Part shown: in pieces, positions 25,627 to 35,172 of the stretch | Numbering within the stretch: position 1 is the first letter of the stretch | How the letters are laid out: every line of letters begins with the position of its first letter | Notes under the pieces: model-generated | Databases searched by the model: none | What the model was told of the DNA's origin: nothing | Seen by the model: only the letters and a program-made list of their open reading frames with translations | Program-made: the position numbers and the translations under genes | NCBI RefSeq assembly: GCF_900163635.1 | Contig: NZ_FUID01000052.1 | Span: 1-64,000 of the forward strand | Length of the DNA: 64,000 nucleotides | Reading direction: 5' to 3' | Origin: Leucobacter sp. 7(1) | Lineage (GTDB): Bacteria > Actinomycetota > Actinomycetes > Actinomycetales > Microbacteriaceae

Positions 25627-26973
25627 CTACTCCCCGAGCAGTTCGGTCACGAGGGCGGCAATCTCACTGCGCTCGGACCGGGTCAGCGTCACATGCCCGA
25701 AGAGGGGGTGGCCCTTGAGCTTCTCGATGACCGCCGCGATCCCGTCGTAGCGACCCACACGGAGGTTGTCACGCTGGGCGACATCGTGGGTGAGCACCAC
25801 CCGAGAGTTTTGCCCGATCCGGCTCAGCATGGTGAGGAGCACACCCCGTTCGAGCGACTGTGCCTCGTCGACGATCACGAAGGCGTCGTGCAGCGAACGC
25901 CCGCGGATGTGGGTGAGTGGGAGCACCTCCACGAGATCCCGCGCCACGACCTCGTCGAGGACGTTCTCCGAGACAATCGAACCGAGGGTGTCAAACACCG
26001 CCTGCCCCCACGGGTTCATCTTCTCCTGATGGTCACCCGGAAGGTAGCCAAGATCCTGCCCACCCACGGCGTACAGCGGCCGGAACACCATCACCTTCCG
26101 ATGCTGCTGCCGCTCCAGCACGGCTTCAAGCCCCGCGGCGAGCGCGAGCGCTGATTTGCCCGTCCCCGCGCTGCCGCCCAGCGAGACGATCCCGACTTTC
26201 GGGTCAAGGAGCAGATCAATCGCGAGGCGCTGTTCCGCGCTACGCCCGGTGACCCCGAACACCTCGCGGTCGCCGCGGACGAGGTGCAGCCCCCCGGGGC
26301 CGTCGACTCGACCGAGGGCAGACCCGCGTGGCGAGTGCAGCACGAGACCGGTCCCGAGCGGGATCTCCTCCGCGGCAGGCACCCCATCAACGCGTTCATC
26401 CTCCCAGAGCACTCGCATCTCTTCTTCGCTGAGATCCAGCGTCGCGATGCCTGTGTACGTGTCATCGCTCGCCAGCTCGGCACGGTACTCCTCCGCTCCG
26501 AGCCCGAGCGCTGCCGCCTTGAGCCGAAGCGGAAGGTCCTTCGAGATCACCGTCACGTCGAATCCCTCGGCGGCGATGTTGTGCGCCACCGCGAGGATTC
26601 GTGTGTCGTTGTCGCCGAGCCGCATCCCCGAGGGCAGCGACTCCATCCCCGTGTGGTTCAATTCCACCCGCAAGGTGCCGCCGGCATCTCCAACGGGGAC
26701 CGGGAAGTCGAGCCGCTGATGCGTTCCACGGAGCTCATCCAGGATCCGAAGCGCACGTCGAGCAAAATGCCCGAGATCCGGGTCGTCCCGTTTCCGTTCC
26801 AGCTCGATCACGACCGCGACTGGCAGCACGACCGAGTGCTCGGCGAACCGGAACAGTGCCCGAGGATCACTGAGCAACACCGAAGTGTCCAACACATACG
26901 TGCGCAGCTTGTGGTCCTGGTCCGCACCGGAGGGCGAGACAACGGATGGTGCGGGGTGATTGATGTTGGCCAC
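25627..26973 (-). CDS. PIN-PhoH protein (PhoH2-like ATPase/RNase)
   Basis: 448 residues from a GTG at 26973 with GAGGAG five bases upstream; an ATG at 26997 is the alternative. The N-terminal PIN domain starts at about residue 22 ([20 protein letters not shown], with acidic nuclease residues). The C-terminal PhoH domain has Walker [14 protein letters not shown] and Walker [14 protein letters not shown]-PhoH proteins are reported as RNA helicase/RNases in mycobacteria. The gene is monocistronic here, with no partner antitoxin gene in front of it. Confidence 0.9.
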   Translation of the reverse strand: MANINHPAPSVVSPSGADQDHKLRTYVLDTSVLLSDPRALFRFAEHSVVLPVAVVIELERKRDDPDLGHFARRALRILDELRGTHQRLDFPVPVGDAGGTLRVELNHTGMESLPSGMRLGDNDTRILAVAHNIAAEGFDVTVISKDLPLRLKAAALGLGAEEYRAELASDDTYTGIATLDLSEEEMRVLWEDERVDGVPAAEEIPLGTGLVLHSPRGSALGRVDGPGGLHLVRGDREVFGVTGRSAEQRLAIDLLLDPKVGIVSLGGSAGTGKSALALAAGLEAVLERQQHRKVMVFRPLYAVGGQDLGYLPGDHQEKMNPWGQAVFDTLGSIVSENVLDEVVARDLVEVLPLTHIRGRSLHDAFVIVDEAQSLERGVLLTMLSRIGQNSRVVLTHDVAQRDNLRVGRYDGIAAVIEKLKGHPLFGHVTLTRSERSEIAALVTELLGE

Positions 26974-27256
26974 GATGGCTCCTCTGCCCCAGGGCATGAG
27001 CCCCGGATCAGCGAGACGACCATCACTCCCATCGAGGTGGCTGGCCGCCTCGATCGGGCACCCTGCCCGATAGCCCACACGCTACGCGCTGCGCGCCCGA
27101 ATGTCCGCCGAGACACGCGCAGGGACTGGGTGAACAGCCGGTGAGCAATTGGGTTCGCCCGGCGATATCGCGAGCGGGGAATAGGCTGGGACTGGGCTGG
27201 CCGCCACTCGGTCACCACTCGGCCCGTTCCCATCCGCTGCGCTGAAAGGCCCCGCC

Positions 27257-28306
27257 ATGCATGTTCCTCGCTTCCGCGCCGCGCTGCTCGCGGCCGGCCT
27301 CGCTGCGGCGCTGCTCCTGACTTCCTGCGCCCCGGGCACACAGTCGGAACAGGGAAGCACCGTCGCGGGACCCACCTTCGTGTATCTCACGAGCGACCCG
27401 ATCGGACAAAACGGGTTCTTCACCTCCGGCAAAGCCGGGATCGAGGCCGTCGCACGAACCTTCGACGGTCGCGCACGCACGCTTGAGGCAAGCGACGAGG
27501 CGACACGGCGCGCGAACCTCGAGGCCGCCGTCGCGGAAGCCCCCGAGGTGATCGTCATGCTTGGAGCCTCGTTCGCGGCCCCCGCGAAAGCGGTCGCCGA
27601 GCAGAACCCGCAACAGAGGTTCCTCCTCATCGACACGACAGTGGAGGGCGCCCCGGAAAACCTGTACCAGGCGACGTTCCGTGAGCACGAGGCTGCCTAC
27701 CTCCTCGGAGTGGAGGCAGGCCGGCTCACGACAACACAGCGCGTCAGTGCGGTACTCGCAGAGGACACTCCCCTGCTGCGGAAATACTCGCTCGCCTTCG
27801 CCGCCGGCGCACAGAGCGTGAGTCCGGAGGTGCAGGTCCTCCCGAGCCCCGTGATCGGGGCCGACGCCGCACCCTACGCAAACCCGGAGCGCGGTGCCCA
27901 ACTCGCGACGGAGCTCGCTCGCGAGGGCGCGGACCAGGTGTTTGCCGTTGCGGCCCGCTCGAACGAGGGCATCATGGATGCCGCGAAGGCTCAGGGCTTC
28001 GCAGCGTACGGGGTCGACGAAAACCAGTGCCGGCTTGCACCCGGTGCGGTCGTGGACGGCACCATGAAGTCCGTCGAGACCGTGATCGCGACCGTGGTGG
28101 GTCAGATCATGGCCGGCAAGAGCTCCTCCGAAACGACGATCTCGTTTGGCCTCGCGGAGGAGGGGATGACGCTTGTCAGCCTCACCCCCGAGGCCCCGAA
28201 GTCTGAGTGCACAATCATGGAGCACCCGGACGTCCTCAGCGAGGTCACCGAGCTCCGCGACGAGATCGTCGCGGGCACGCTCAAGATTCCGAACCCGGGA
28301 GCGTAG
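27257..28306 (+). CDS. BMP/Med-family substrate-binding lipoprotein
   Basis: 349 residues with a signal peptide and lipobox (LLLTSC). The mature protein resembles basic membrane proteins/PnrA (FVYLTSDPIGQNGFFTSGKAG; EVIVMLGASFAAP; EAAYLLGVEAGRL), which bind nucleosides or related ligands for ABC import. No ATPase or permease gene adjoins it, so it is an orphan binding protein here. AAAGG precedes the ATG. Its last 26 bases overlap the convergent CPBP gene's end. Confidence 0.82.
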   Translation: MHVPRFRAALLAAGLAAALLLTSCAPGTQSEQGSTVAGPTFVYLTSDPIGQNGFFTSGKAGIEAVARTFDGRARTLEASDEATRRANLEAAVAEAPEVIVMLGASFAAPAKAVAEQNPQQRFLLIDTTVEGAPENLYQATFREHEAAYLLGVEAGRLTTTQRVSAVLAEDTPLLRKYSLAFAAGAQSVSPEVQVLPSPVIGADAAPYANPERGAQLATELAREGADQVFAVAARSNEGIMDAAKAQGFAAYGVDENQCRLAPGAVVDGTMKSVETVIATVVGQIMAGKSSSETTISFGLAEEGMTLVSLTPEAPKSECTIMEHPDVLSEVTELRDEIVAGTLKIPNPGA

Positions 28307-29306
28307 CCGCGGGCATATGAGGCGCGAGAATTACGCGCGGTCGTGGATCGGCAAGCGGGGGCTGCCGAGACTCGGAAAACTGGCCCGTCAGGACCAGGAC
28401 CACGATCACTGCGGCGACCGCGATCCATCCCGCAACCCCGAGCGGGAGCACGAGCACCGGATCCAGCTCCGCGCCGGCTGCAGAGACAAGCACGACCAGG
28501 GCCGCACCCGCGTTGAGCGCGGCGTGCCCCACAACCGCGGGCCACACCGACCCCGTGCGCAGGCGCGACCAGCCGAGCAGGATTCCCCAGAGCACACACG
28601 CCACCGTCATCAGCGCGACGCCGCGCCAGTCGAGCAGGCCAAAGTTGTACCCGAGCAGGATGACGGGTGAGTGCCACAGCCCCCAGATCACGCCGGAAAT
28701 CACGAGCGCCGGCCAGGTGCCGAGCGGGCGCAGCGCGGGGAGCAGCCACCCCCGCCAACCGAGCTCCTCACCGAAGGTGAAGATGCAGTTAAAGATCACT
28801 CCGAACGGTAAGGAGAGCAGCTGGAGCAGCGCGATCGTCCCGGCCGGAGGCAGCAGTGCGGCTGCGTCCTCCGGGACCGTCGCCGCGAGCGTCTCCGCGA
28901 AGCCGGAGAAGTGCACAAGATCAAGTGTGACCCAGCCGAAGGCAGCCGCCACCGCAATACTCGCGGCGATCACCACAATCGGGGCAAACATTGCCCCCAC
29001 GGTGAACCACACCACCCGCTTGGCCGGCCGCAGCGGCCACATCCCGAGGAACCTCAGCCGAGCCCCGCGGTGATCCGGCCCGCCGCGCGGCACCCGAAGG
29101 AGAAACACGACGGCAAGCGTCGCCAGCAGCGGGGTGAACATCATCGCCTGCACGAGCGGACCAAACAGCGCCGCGGTGCCGGGTTCGGACAGGTCTCCGA
29201 GCCACAGCGGGAGGGCGATCAACCAGGCCAAGCCCAGAGCGAGAACCGTGAACAGTGCAACAGCACCCCAAGGGACACGGCTGAGCGGGGCAGCTGGGTA
29301 CGTCAT
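28281..29306 (-). CDS. CPBP-family intramembrane metalloprotease
   Basis: 341 residues, about eight membrane helices. The Abi/CAAX-type signature is present: EELGWRGWLLPAL (Glu-Glu plus Arg) and WGLWHSPVILLGYN (His in the second motif), with a later helix ALNAGAAL carrying a polar Asn. Bacterial members act in protein processing, bacteriocin immunity or unknown roles. GGAGGAA precedes the ATG at 29306. It lies downstream of the pilus sortase on the same strand with a 15-bp repeat between, so it could be a distal part of that locus, but this is not shown. Confidence 0.87.
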   Translation of the reverse strand: MTYPAAPLSRVPWGAVALFTVLALGLAWLIALPLWLGDLSEPGTAALFGPLVQAMMFTPLLATLAVVFLLRVPRGGPDHRGARLRFLGMWPLRPAKRVVWFTVGAMFAPIVVIAASIAVAAAFGWVTLDLVHFSGFAETLAATVPEDAAALLPPAGTIALLQLLSLPFGVIFNCIFTFGEELGWRGWLLPALRPLGTWPALVISGVIWGLWHSPVILLGYNFGLLDWRGVALMTVACVLWGILLGWSRLRTGSVWPAVVGHAALNAGAALVVLVSAAGAELDPVLVLPLGVAGWIAVAAVIVVLVLTGQFSESRQPPLADPRPRVILAPHMPAATLPGSES

Positions 29307-29315
29307 CGAATTCCT

Positions 29316-29375
29316 CCGTGAGATTGGGCACCGTGAGATTGGGCACCGTGAGAACGGATACCGTCAGATCCCGGC
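29316..29375. repeat. Four 15-bp tandem repeats between sortase and CPBP genes
   Basis: Units begin at 29316, 29331, 29346 and 29361; the first two are identical (CCGTGAGATTGGGCA) and the later two diverged. They fill most of the 96-base spacer. Confidence 0.88.
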
Positions 29376-29402
29376 GGCGACTGGATCCCCCGGTTCCGTG
29401 TC

Positions 29403-30338
29403 TCACTCCAGCGTATCGGGGACCGGACGAGCCCGCTTCGGCATGTACCCGGAACGCCAGACCCAGAGTCCCACGACGCCGAGACCTGCCCCATAGCCCA
29501 CGAGCCACCACGGAAACCCGGGGACCTCGGGCTTCTTCCCCGCGCTTTCGAGATCGCCCGCAGGTGTCGGCGTCACCCGCTCACCAGTCACGAGGATCCG
29601 GTGCGTATTCACCCCGAGCGGCGTGCACGTGATCAACGTCATCAGATCCTTACCCGGCACCGCTCGGATCTCCTCGGTGTCTTCCGGTGCCACGACCTTC
29701 AGGTCGAACACCCGGTAAGTGAACACCTCACCGAGCACCTCGACGCTGAACGTATCCCCCTTTTTCACCCGGTCAAGATTGGTGAACATTGTCGCGTTCG
29801 CGAGGCCCCGGTGGCCGGTCAACACGGAGCGAGTGCCCTCACCTCCCGTGGGCAGCGAGGTTCCCTGGAGGTGTCCCACGCCCTTCAGCAGCGTCGCGTC
29901 ACTTGTCCCGTGGTAGACGGGGAGGTCGAGATCGATCGACGGGACCCGCAGCCGCGCCATCGTGCCTGTGGGGTCGGCGTTTAACAGTTTCCAGTATTCA
30001 TGAGGGTCGACCATACCGGGCAGGGACCCACCCGTACCTTCCGCGATATTCGCTCCCGGGGCGAGGAACGCGCCCGACACGAGCGCCTCGTTGTACTCGT
30101 GTGCCTTCTCGAATGCCTGAGCGATCTCCTCACGCGCGATCTCCGAGTTGGCTCGAGTCTGGTCGAACACAACGTTCGACTGGTTTCGCTGCGACACCCA
30201 CGATGCCGCGGTGGGATAGGTAACAAGCGTCAGACCACCGAGGAGCAGCACGGCGATGATGAGGTTCAGCCATCCGAAACGCCACCGTCGCGTGCCCTTC
30301 GATTCCGGCACCGTACGTACTTCCTCTGTAACCGCCAT
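29403..30338 (-). CDS. Class C (pilus-polymerising) sortase
   Basis: 311 residues from the ATG at 30338, with GGAGAGGG upstream. One N-terminal membrane segment (about 20-42) precedes the sortase domain. The catalytic His is in LTGHRGL, the Cys in TLITCTPLGVNTHR and the Arg in that same segment. A C-terminal membrane helix (WWLVGYGAGLGVVGLWVW) is the class C hallmark. It should polymerise the backbone pilin at 30446 through its pilin-motif Lys and LPITG signal. It is the third gene of the locus, and no housekeeping class E/A sortase is seen nearby. Confidence 0.92.
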   Translation of the reverse strand: MAVTEEVRTVPESKGTRRWRFGWLNLIIAVLLLGGLTLVTYPTAASWVSQRNQSNVVFDQTRANSEIAREEIAQAFEKAHEYNEALVSGAFLAPGANIAEGTGGSLPGMVDPHEYWKLLNADPTGTMARLRVPSIDLDLPVYHGTSDATLLKGVGHLQGTSLPTGGEGTRSVLTGHRGLANATMFTNLDRVKKGDTFSVEVLGEVFTYRVFDLKVVAPEDTEEIRAVPGKDLMTLITCTPLGVNTHRILVTGERVTPTPAGDLESAGKKPEVPGFPWWLVGYGAGLGVVGLWVWRSGYMPKRARPVPDTLE

Positions 30339-30445
30339 GTGTGGCCCTCTCCCCCGCCGGATCACTGCAACAGGTGTGGCCGCCGGGTCTCGCCCGGCGG
30401 CCACACAACGCCCGCACCGCGTGCGGGGTCACCCCTGTTCTGCTG

Positions 30446-31924
30446 TTACTGCTGGTGCTGCTGCTTGCGACGCGCGGCGATCAGTGCGCCGGCGACGAGC
30501 AGAAGCGCGGCACCACCAGCCACGAGGAGGATGTTCCCCATCGCACCGGTGATCGGCAGCGTCGGGAGATCGCCCTCGTCGGCCCCGATCTGGGTGTTCA
30601 CCACGGTGACGGAGGCGTCCTCGCCCGTGACCTCGAGCAGCATGCCGCCGCTCATCGGCTTGTAGCCGGCGGGAACCCCGACCTCGTAGACACAGTACTT
30701 GCCCTCGCCCAGTACCTGATTCGGCGTCTTGCCGTCGGCACCCGACTCAGCCGCGTCCACAACCTTGGTCGCCGCGGGATCCGGCTCTGCTGGGCAATCT
30801 GTTGTGCCAGCAGCCGCGGTGTACACATCAAAGGTTGCCCCCGCGAGCGGAACATTCGCAGCCGCGCCCTTGTTCTTCGCTTCCTTCAGGATGTGCGCCC
30901 CGGAGAAGAAGTCTTCGGGGTCTTCAACCTCGGGCCCGGTGCCCGGATCCGTCGTGGTGCCGTTGATCGTGATCTGCGCTTCGTTCGCCGTGCTACCGGA
31001 GCCGGTGGCGTCAGCCTTGATCTGCAGGTGCACAGTGCCGCCCGGGTTCGCATCAAGCTTGAGCAGACCCGGTGCGAGGAACGTGAGCACGACCTCGTCG
31101 CCGCCTGCCCCGGCACCGTCAGCCGGCGTCAGGGTGTAATCGGTACCCGCGACGAGCGTCACGTTATTCCCATCGGCGTCCGTAAATGTCACCGTGCCGC
31201 TGGTGTATGTCAGGAAGGCCTCGAGCTGGTCATTCACGCGGACCTCAGTGTAGGTCTCGCCCGCGCCCAGCGGCGGGATCGGCACCGCGATATCGAAGGT
31301 GACCTTGTCACCAATGATTTCGCCGTCCTTCGTGGCTCCGCCGCCCGCAAGTGTGTTCTTCGGGTAGACATGTGGGTTGTAGTTCCAGGTGTCCTGCCCG
31401 GTTTCACCGTTGCCCGGGTAGGGCACGGTCACCAGGAACGGCGCTGCCGCCGGGATCGCGTTCTCCGCGACGGTGCTCTCATAGACCAGGTAGGCCTTGT
31501 CCGCGTCCAACGTGAAAACCGCCGTGCCGTCGGAGGCCTGCGTCGTCTCCTCAGTGCCGCAGGTGAGCGCCAGATTCGTGCCGCCCTCGGTCGCGATCGG
31601 GTTCCCGCCGCCGTCGAGCGTGAGCGTGATGTCCTTCAGCCGCTCCCAGTCCGCGGGATCCGTCAGATCAATGTCGTCGATGGTGCAGGCGGTGAAGCCC
31701 GCGACGAGCGGGTTCGCGCCGGACACGTCAATCTCGGAGCCGTCGTTCGGGCCGAAATCCCCGCCCTCGGGCTGCTCGAGCTTGTGGACGGTCAAGGTGC
31801 CGGTGCCGCCGTCCCCCGGTGCCGCGAATGCGGGCCCGGCGAGAAGTGCGGTGGAGCCGATGACGAGTGCTGCGGCGCCGACAAGCGCCGTCAACGTCCG
31901 TCGTCGAGTGTGTGTATTCCTCAC
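30446..31924 (-). CDS. Backbone pilin (SpaA/SpaH type), LPITG-anchored
   Basis: 492 residues, GTG start with AAAGGA six bases upstream. A signal peptide (residues 1-34) is followed by LTVHKLEQPEGGDFG, a pilin motif WNYNPHVYPKN with the linking Lys, isopeptide-type Ig-like domains and an E-box-like YCVYEVGVPAGY. The end has the cell-wall sorting signal LPTLPITG, a hydrophobic helix and AARRKQQHQQ. These are all the parts needed for sortase-C polymerisation into a covalent pilus shaft on the cell surface. Confidence 0.92.
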   Translation of the reverse strand: MRNTHTRRRTLTALVGAAALVIGSTALLAGPAFAAPGDGGTGTLTVHKLEQPEGGDFGPNDGSEIDVSGANPLVAGFTACTIDDIDLTDPADWERLKDITLTLDGGGNPIATEGGTNLALTCGTEETTQASDGTAVFTLDADKAYLVYESTVAENAIPAAAPFLVTVPYPGNGETGQDTWNYNPHVYPKNTLAGGGATKDGEIIGDKVTFDIAVPIPPLGAGETYTEVRVNDQLEAFLTYTSGTVTFTDADGNNVTLVAGTDYTLTPADGAGAGGDEVVLTFLAPGLLKLDANPGGTVHLQIKADATGSGSTANEAQITINGTTTDPGTGPEVEDPEDFFSGAHILKEAKNKGAAANVPLAGATFDVYTAAAGTTDCPAEPDPAATKVVDAAESGADGKTPNQVLGEGKYCVYEVGVPAGYKPMSGGMLLEVTGEDASVTVVNTQIGADEGDLPTLPITGAMGNILLVAGGAALLLVAGALIAARRKQQHQQ

Positions 31925-32067
31925 GGTCTGTCCTTTCGTCGCCGTTTGGGCGCAGCACAGCAGCGCACAAACGGAGTTGAGTGTGTTCCGTTGGTCTGGG
32001 TCGTGATGCCCGGGTGTCTCATGTGCGGTGGGAGGTCAGCGCCCCCTCTGGCACGAGGTGCTGTGCC

Positions 32068-34995
32068 TCATTCGCCCCTCCCGTCATCGCTCGGTCCGGC
32101 GGCGCTGCCCCCGGACGGGTCTGTTCCCAGGCTTGCGGTCAGGAGGTGCCGGCGACGCAGATACGTGCCACCAGCCAGGGCGAACACTGCCGCCCCGCCG
32201 ACCATGAAGACCCAGGATCCGAGCCCGCCCGTGATGGGGAGGGCCGGAAGATCTGCGGGCGTCGCCGCCACGAGCCGGAACACGGAGTGCGTACCCTGCG
32301 CGAGTGTCGCCGCCGGATCGCCGGCACCCTCGAGGGTGATCCAGCAGTCCTGTGGAGCGGCGGTCGCATCCGGGGCGTGCGCCGCGCAGTCCGCCCGCGT
32401 CAGGTCGAGCGCTTGGATCCCGATCAACGAGAGCCCTGCGGGGATCCCTGCCGACACCGTGGCTTCGCCGGGTCGCGCCACATCGCTTGGCGCGGTATCG
32501 GTCAGCGCCGAGCTGTACCCTGGTTCCGCACCGACCACCCCGAGTGTCCAGCCCGCGGCTGGTACCGTCGTTTGGCCGCCCAGCCGCTGCGTGACGAAGC
32601 TGACCTGTGCTGCCTGGTTATTCAGGGTGCAGGCGAGAGGTTCCGCGACCTCAAGCTCGGATCCGACAGTCACCGTGCTCGCGTCCGGGTCCACCACGCC
32701 GTTGGGTAGTGGCTCGCCTTCCCCGTCGACGCATACGAGCTCACCAAGCTGGGTGTAGCGCGCCGCTGTGGCCTCCGGTGCGGGGTCCGCGCGGAGCCGC
32801 TCCCCCACGGTGTAGACGGTGTCGCGCTTCAGCTGTGCGGGGGTGCCCCCGCTCATCACTACGGTGTCGTCGCCGTCAGTGAGCGTGATCTCCCAGTTCT
32901 CGACCGCGGCCTCGGGGAGCGACGGGTCCGGGTACTGCACGGGTACGACGACCTTCGCGCCGGTGCCCGGCACTGCGACAGCCACCCGCAGCTCACAGGG
33001 TGGGGCGCTTACGGCCGACTCGTTGCCGGCCGCGTCCACCTGTGTCACCGTAAAGACGTAAGTGCCGTTGGTGAGCGCCGGATCCACCGTGTAGGACCAG
33101 TCAGTTCCGGTGACGGTCGCCTCACCGATCCGCTCTCCGTCCTGCGAGATGAACACCTTCGCGCCCGCCTCGATTCCGGAGCCAGTAAAGGTCGGTGCTG
33201 TCTCCTCGGTCGGGGTGGCGGGGCACACGAACGCGGGCGCGTCCGGGGCCACGGTGTCGATGAAGAAGGTGACACCCCAGTCGCTTGCGACGGCGGGATC
33301 GGGATCATTCGGGTTCGACATCTCACTGGTGAGCGCAAGGAAGCCAGGCGTCGGATCCGTCTGAGCGGCCACGACGGTGTAGGGCCCGTCCGGGAGCGGC
33401 GTTGCAGGGGTATAGGTGTAGCTCCAGTTCCCCTCGGAATCCACCACGACATCCTCCGGGAGAACCCCCTCGTGCTGCCCGTCGACGAGCGTCTCAAGCG
33501 CCGGATCGTTGAAATCGGTGATCGTCTCGCCCGACGTGAACTTGAGCGTGATCGTGTGTCCTGGGGTTCCGGTGCCCGAGATGGTCACGGTGTTATTGAC
33601 GTTGGTGTGCGAGTTCTCCGGCGGGACCGTGATGACTGGGGCGTCCGGGATCGGCAGTTCGTATTTGTAGTACACGGAACCCGTGGTCCATTTGACCGCG
33701 TCCGCCTCGGGCGTGACCATCCCGTTCCCATCGAACAGGTCCGCCGCGGAGTAGGAGATCCGGGGAGATCCGTTGTCTCCAACCACATTATTCGGATCCC
33801 GCGCCTCGGGCCATGCGAGCAGGCGGTAGTAGCCCGTGCCACCGGCGTCCTCGAAGTTCGTCTCGCCGCTGGGGGCGACATTTCCCGTCAACCCCTGGTC
33901 TGCCTGCTCTTGCGTCCAGCCCAGCACCGCGCGCCCCGGCCAATCGGCCTGGCTCACGTTTTTCGGAATCTGGTTCGCGTTGGTGTACCACGAGCCACTC
34001 GGCTTCACCCCGGTCACTCGAATCGGCCCCGTGTTGATGCTCTCGACAAGCGAGCCGTCCTCGTGCACCCAGGCGTACCAGAAGCTGTCCGAAACGGTGC
34101 CCGCATAACCAGTCTCCGGGTTGCTCCGGGTGGCGTTGTTGACGAGGTCGAGCCCGATCGAGTTCGGGGGAAGCGAGCCTGGAGCCGACGAGGACAGGCC
34201 ATAGTCGAGCACCTGCCCCCAGTTTGCCTGCCCGGCACTCCAGAGCTCCTGGGTGTTGTCCCAAGGGATTCGGAACTGCGGGCCGGAGATGGACGTATCA
34301 TTCCGCGTGCCGTAATACCAGTAGAAGGGCGCCGGCTCGGTGGTGAGCGCCGAGGAAATCCATCCAGTCGTCGTACCGGGCGCACCGGAGGCGTAGCTGA
34401 AGTAGAAGTTCAGATTGGAGAGCAGGCCGCCGGGAATGTTCGTCGCACTCGGCGCATTCGTGATGTCGATGTCGCCCTCGATCGACATTACGAGGAAGTC
34501 GAATTTTCCTGAGGGGATCACCTTATGGATTGTGAACCGTTCGTCCCGGTTCTTCGCCCACGCCTCCGCACCGGCCTTTCCGCCCTGCATCGTGTTGATG
34601 TAGGCATGGCTTTTACGACCCGAGCCAACGCTGTATTCATGGCCGACACGAAGCTGCTGGCCATTCACGCTCTGCAGCGCTCCCGTGCCCTTATTCACGT
34701 AGCCCTGTGGCACGCGCAATACCAGGTCGGCGCGAATCTCGTCAACGTCACCATCGATCCGGTCCCAGAATCCCTGGAACTTGTAAATCTGGGGCGCGTC
34801 GGTGTCGGCCGCATGCGCCGCCGGCACGGGAGCGCCGCCAAGCTGCGGGGCGAACATTCCTGTCACGGCGACAAGCGCTGCGATCCCCATCAGGCCGATC
34901 CGGTGCCAAACCCGCTGACCCGAGGCCCGCGGTTGCCGTGCCAATGTCCGCGTCAACCCGCGGCCCTGAACGTTGCGTCGGTGCAGTGTGACCAC
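32068..34995 (-). CDS. Large LPITG-anchored surface protein, probable pilus tip/adhesin
   Basis: 975 residues, first gene of the pilus locus. A long signal peptide ends near AHAAD (about residue 62). The N-terminal 400 residues are a unique, probably adhesive, region. Ig-like beta-sandwich domains follow (about 470-690; TEETAPTFTGSGIEAGAKVF), then a SpaA/DUF5979-like domain. The sorting signal is LPALPITGGLG, with a membrane helix and RRRHLL tail. Start is the GTG at 34995, supported by a near -10 (TATCAC) six bases before it; internal starts near 34890 are possible. Tip role is inferred from size and order. Confidence 0.82.
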   Translation of the reverse strand: MVTLHRRNVQGRGLTRTLARQPRASGQRVWHRIGLMGIAALVAVTGMFAPQLGGAPVPAAHAADTDAPQIYKFQGFWDRIDGDVDEIRADLVLRVPQGYVNKGTGALQSVNGQQLRVGHEYSVGSGRKSHAYINTMQGGKAGAEAWAKNRDERFTIHKVIPSGKFDFLVMSIEGDIDITNAPSATNIPGGLLSNLNFYFSYASGAPGTTTGWISSALTTEPAPFYWYYGTRNDTSISGPQFRIPWDNTQELWSAGQANWGQVLDYGLSSSAPGSLPPNSIGLDLVNNATRSNPETGYAGTVSDSFWYAWVHEDGSLVESINTGPIRVTGVKPSGSWYTNANQIPKNVSQADWPGRAVLGWTQEQADQGLTGNVAPSGETNFEDAGGTGYYRLLAWPEARDPNNVVGDNGSPRISYSAADLFDGNGMVTPEADAVKWTTGSVYYKYELPIPDAPVITVPPENSHTNVNNTVTISGTGTPGHTITLKFTSGETITDFNDPALETLVDGQHEGVLPEDVVVDSEGNWSYTYTPATPLPDGPYTVVAAQTDPTPGFLALTSEMSNPNDPDPAVASDWGVTFFIDTVAPDAPAFVCPATPTEETAPTFTGSGIEAGAKVFISQDGERIGEATVTGTDWSYTVDPALTNGTYVFTVTQVDAAGNESAVSAPPCELRVAVAVPGTGAKVVVPVQYPDPSLPEAAVENWEITLTDGDDTVVMSGGTPAQLKRDTVYTVGERLRADPAPEATAARYTQLGELVCVDGEGEPLPNGVVDPDASTVTVGSELEVAEPLACTLNNQAAQVSFVTQRLGGQTTVPAAGWTLGVVGAEPGYSSALTDTAPSDVARPGEATVSAGIPAGLSLIGIQALDLTRADCAAHAPDATAAPQDCWITLEGAGDPAATLAQGTHSVFRLVAATPADLPALPITGGLGSWVFMVGGAAVFALAGGTYLRRRHLLTASLGTDPSGGSAAGPSDDGRGE

Positions 34996-35025
34996 CCCCC
35001 AGTGATACCCACAGACTAGACACAG

Positions 35026-35049
35026 AGTTTCCTGAATGTCCAGGAAACT
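35026..35049. promoter_or_regulatory. Candidate operator upstream of the pilus locus
   Basis: AGTTTCCTG (35026-35034) and CAGGAAACT (35041-35049) are perfect 9-bp inverted repeats around six bases, 31 bases before the surface-protein start codon. The position suits a regulator-binding site near the -35 region of the pilus promoter. The regulator is unknown and not encoded in the locus. Confidence 0.5.
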
Positions 35050-35115
35050 TTCAGAGATTTCTTGCCAACGATCGTTATGGATAACACATGCACAGAACCC
35101 ATTTCTTGCACCAAA

Positions 35116-35158
35116 AAAGCCAGTGTGATCTGGGATAATCCCAGATCACACTGGCTTT
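35116..35158 (-). terminator. Rho-independent terminator of the acyl-CoA dehydrogenase operon
   Basis: A perfect 20-bp stem (35116-35135 with 35139-35158) lies 14 bases past the dehydrogenase stop; on the minus strand it is followed by six T, the classic intrinsic form. It separates the catabolic operon from the pilus promoter. Confidence 0.95.
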
Positions 35159-35172
35159 GCTCGCGGCGCGCG

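Noticed and set aside
25627-26973. Toxin-antitoxin system at the PIN-PhoH gene
   Set aside because: No small antitoxin frame with a good start precedes the gene; it looks monocistronic.
30341-32758. 805-residue plus-strand frame over the pilin genes
   Set aside because: Antisense to two genes with signal peptides, a pilin motif and sorting signals; no plausible protein.
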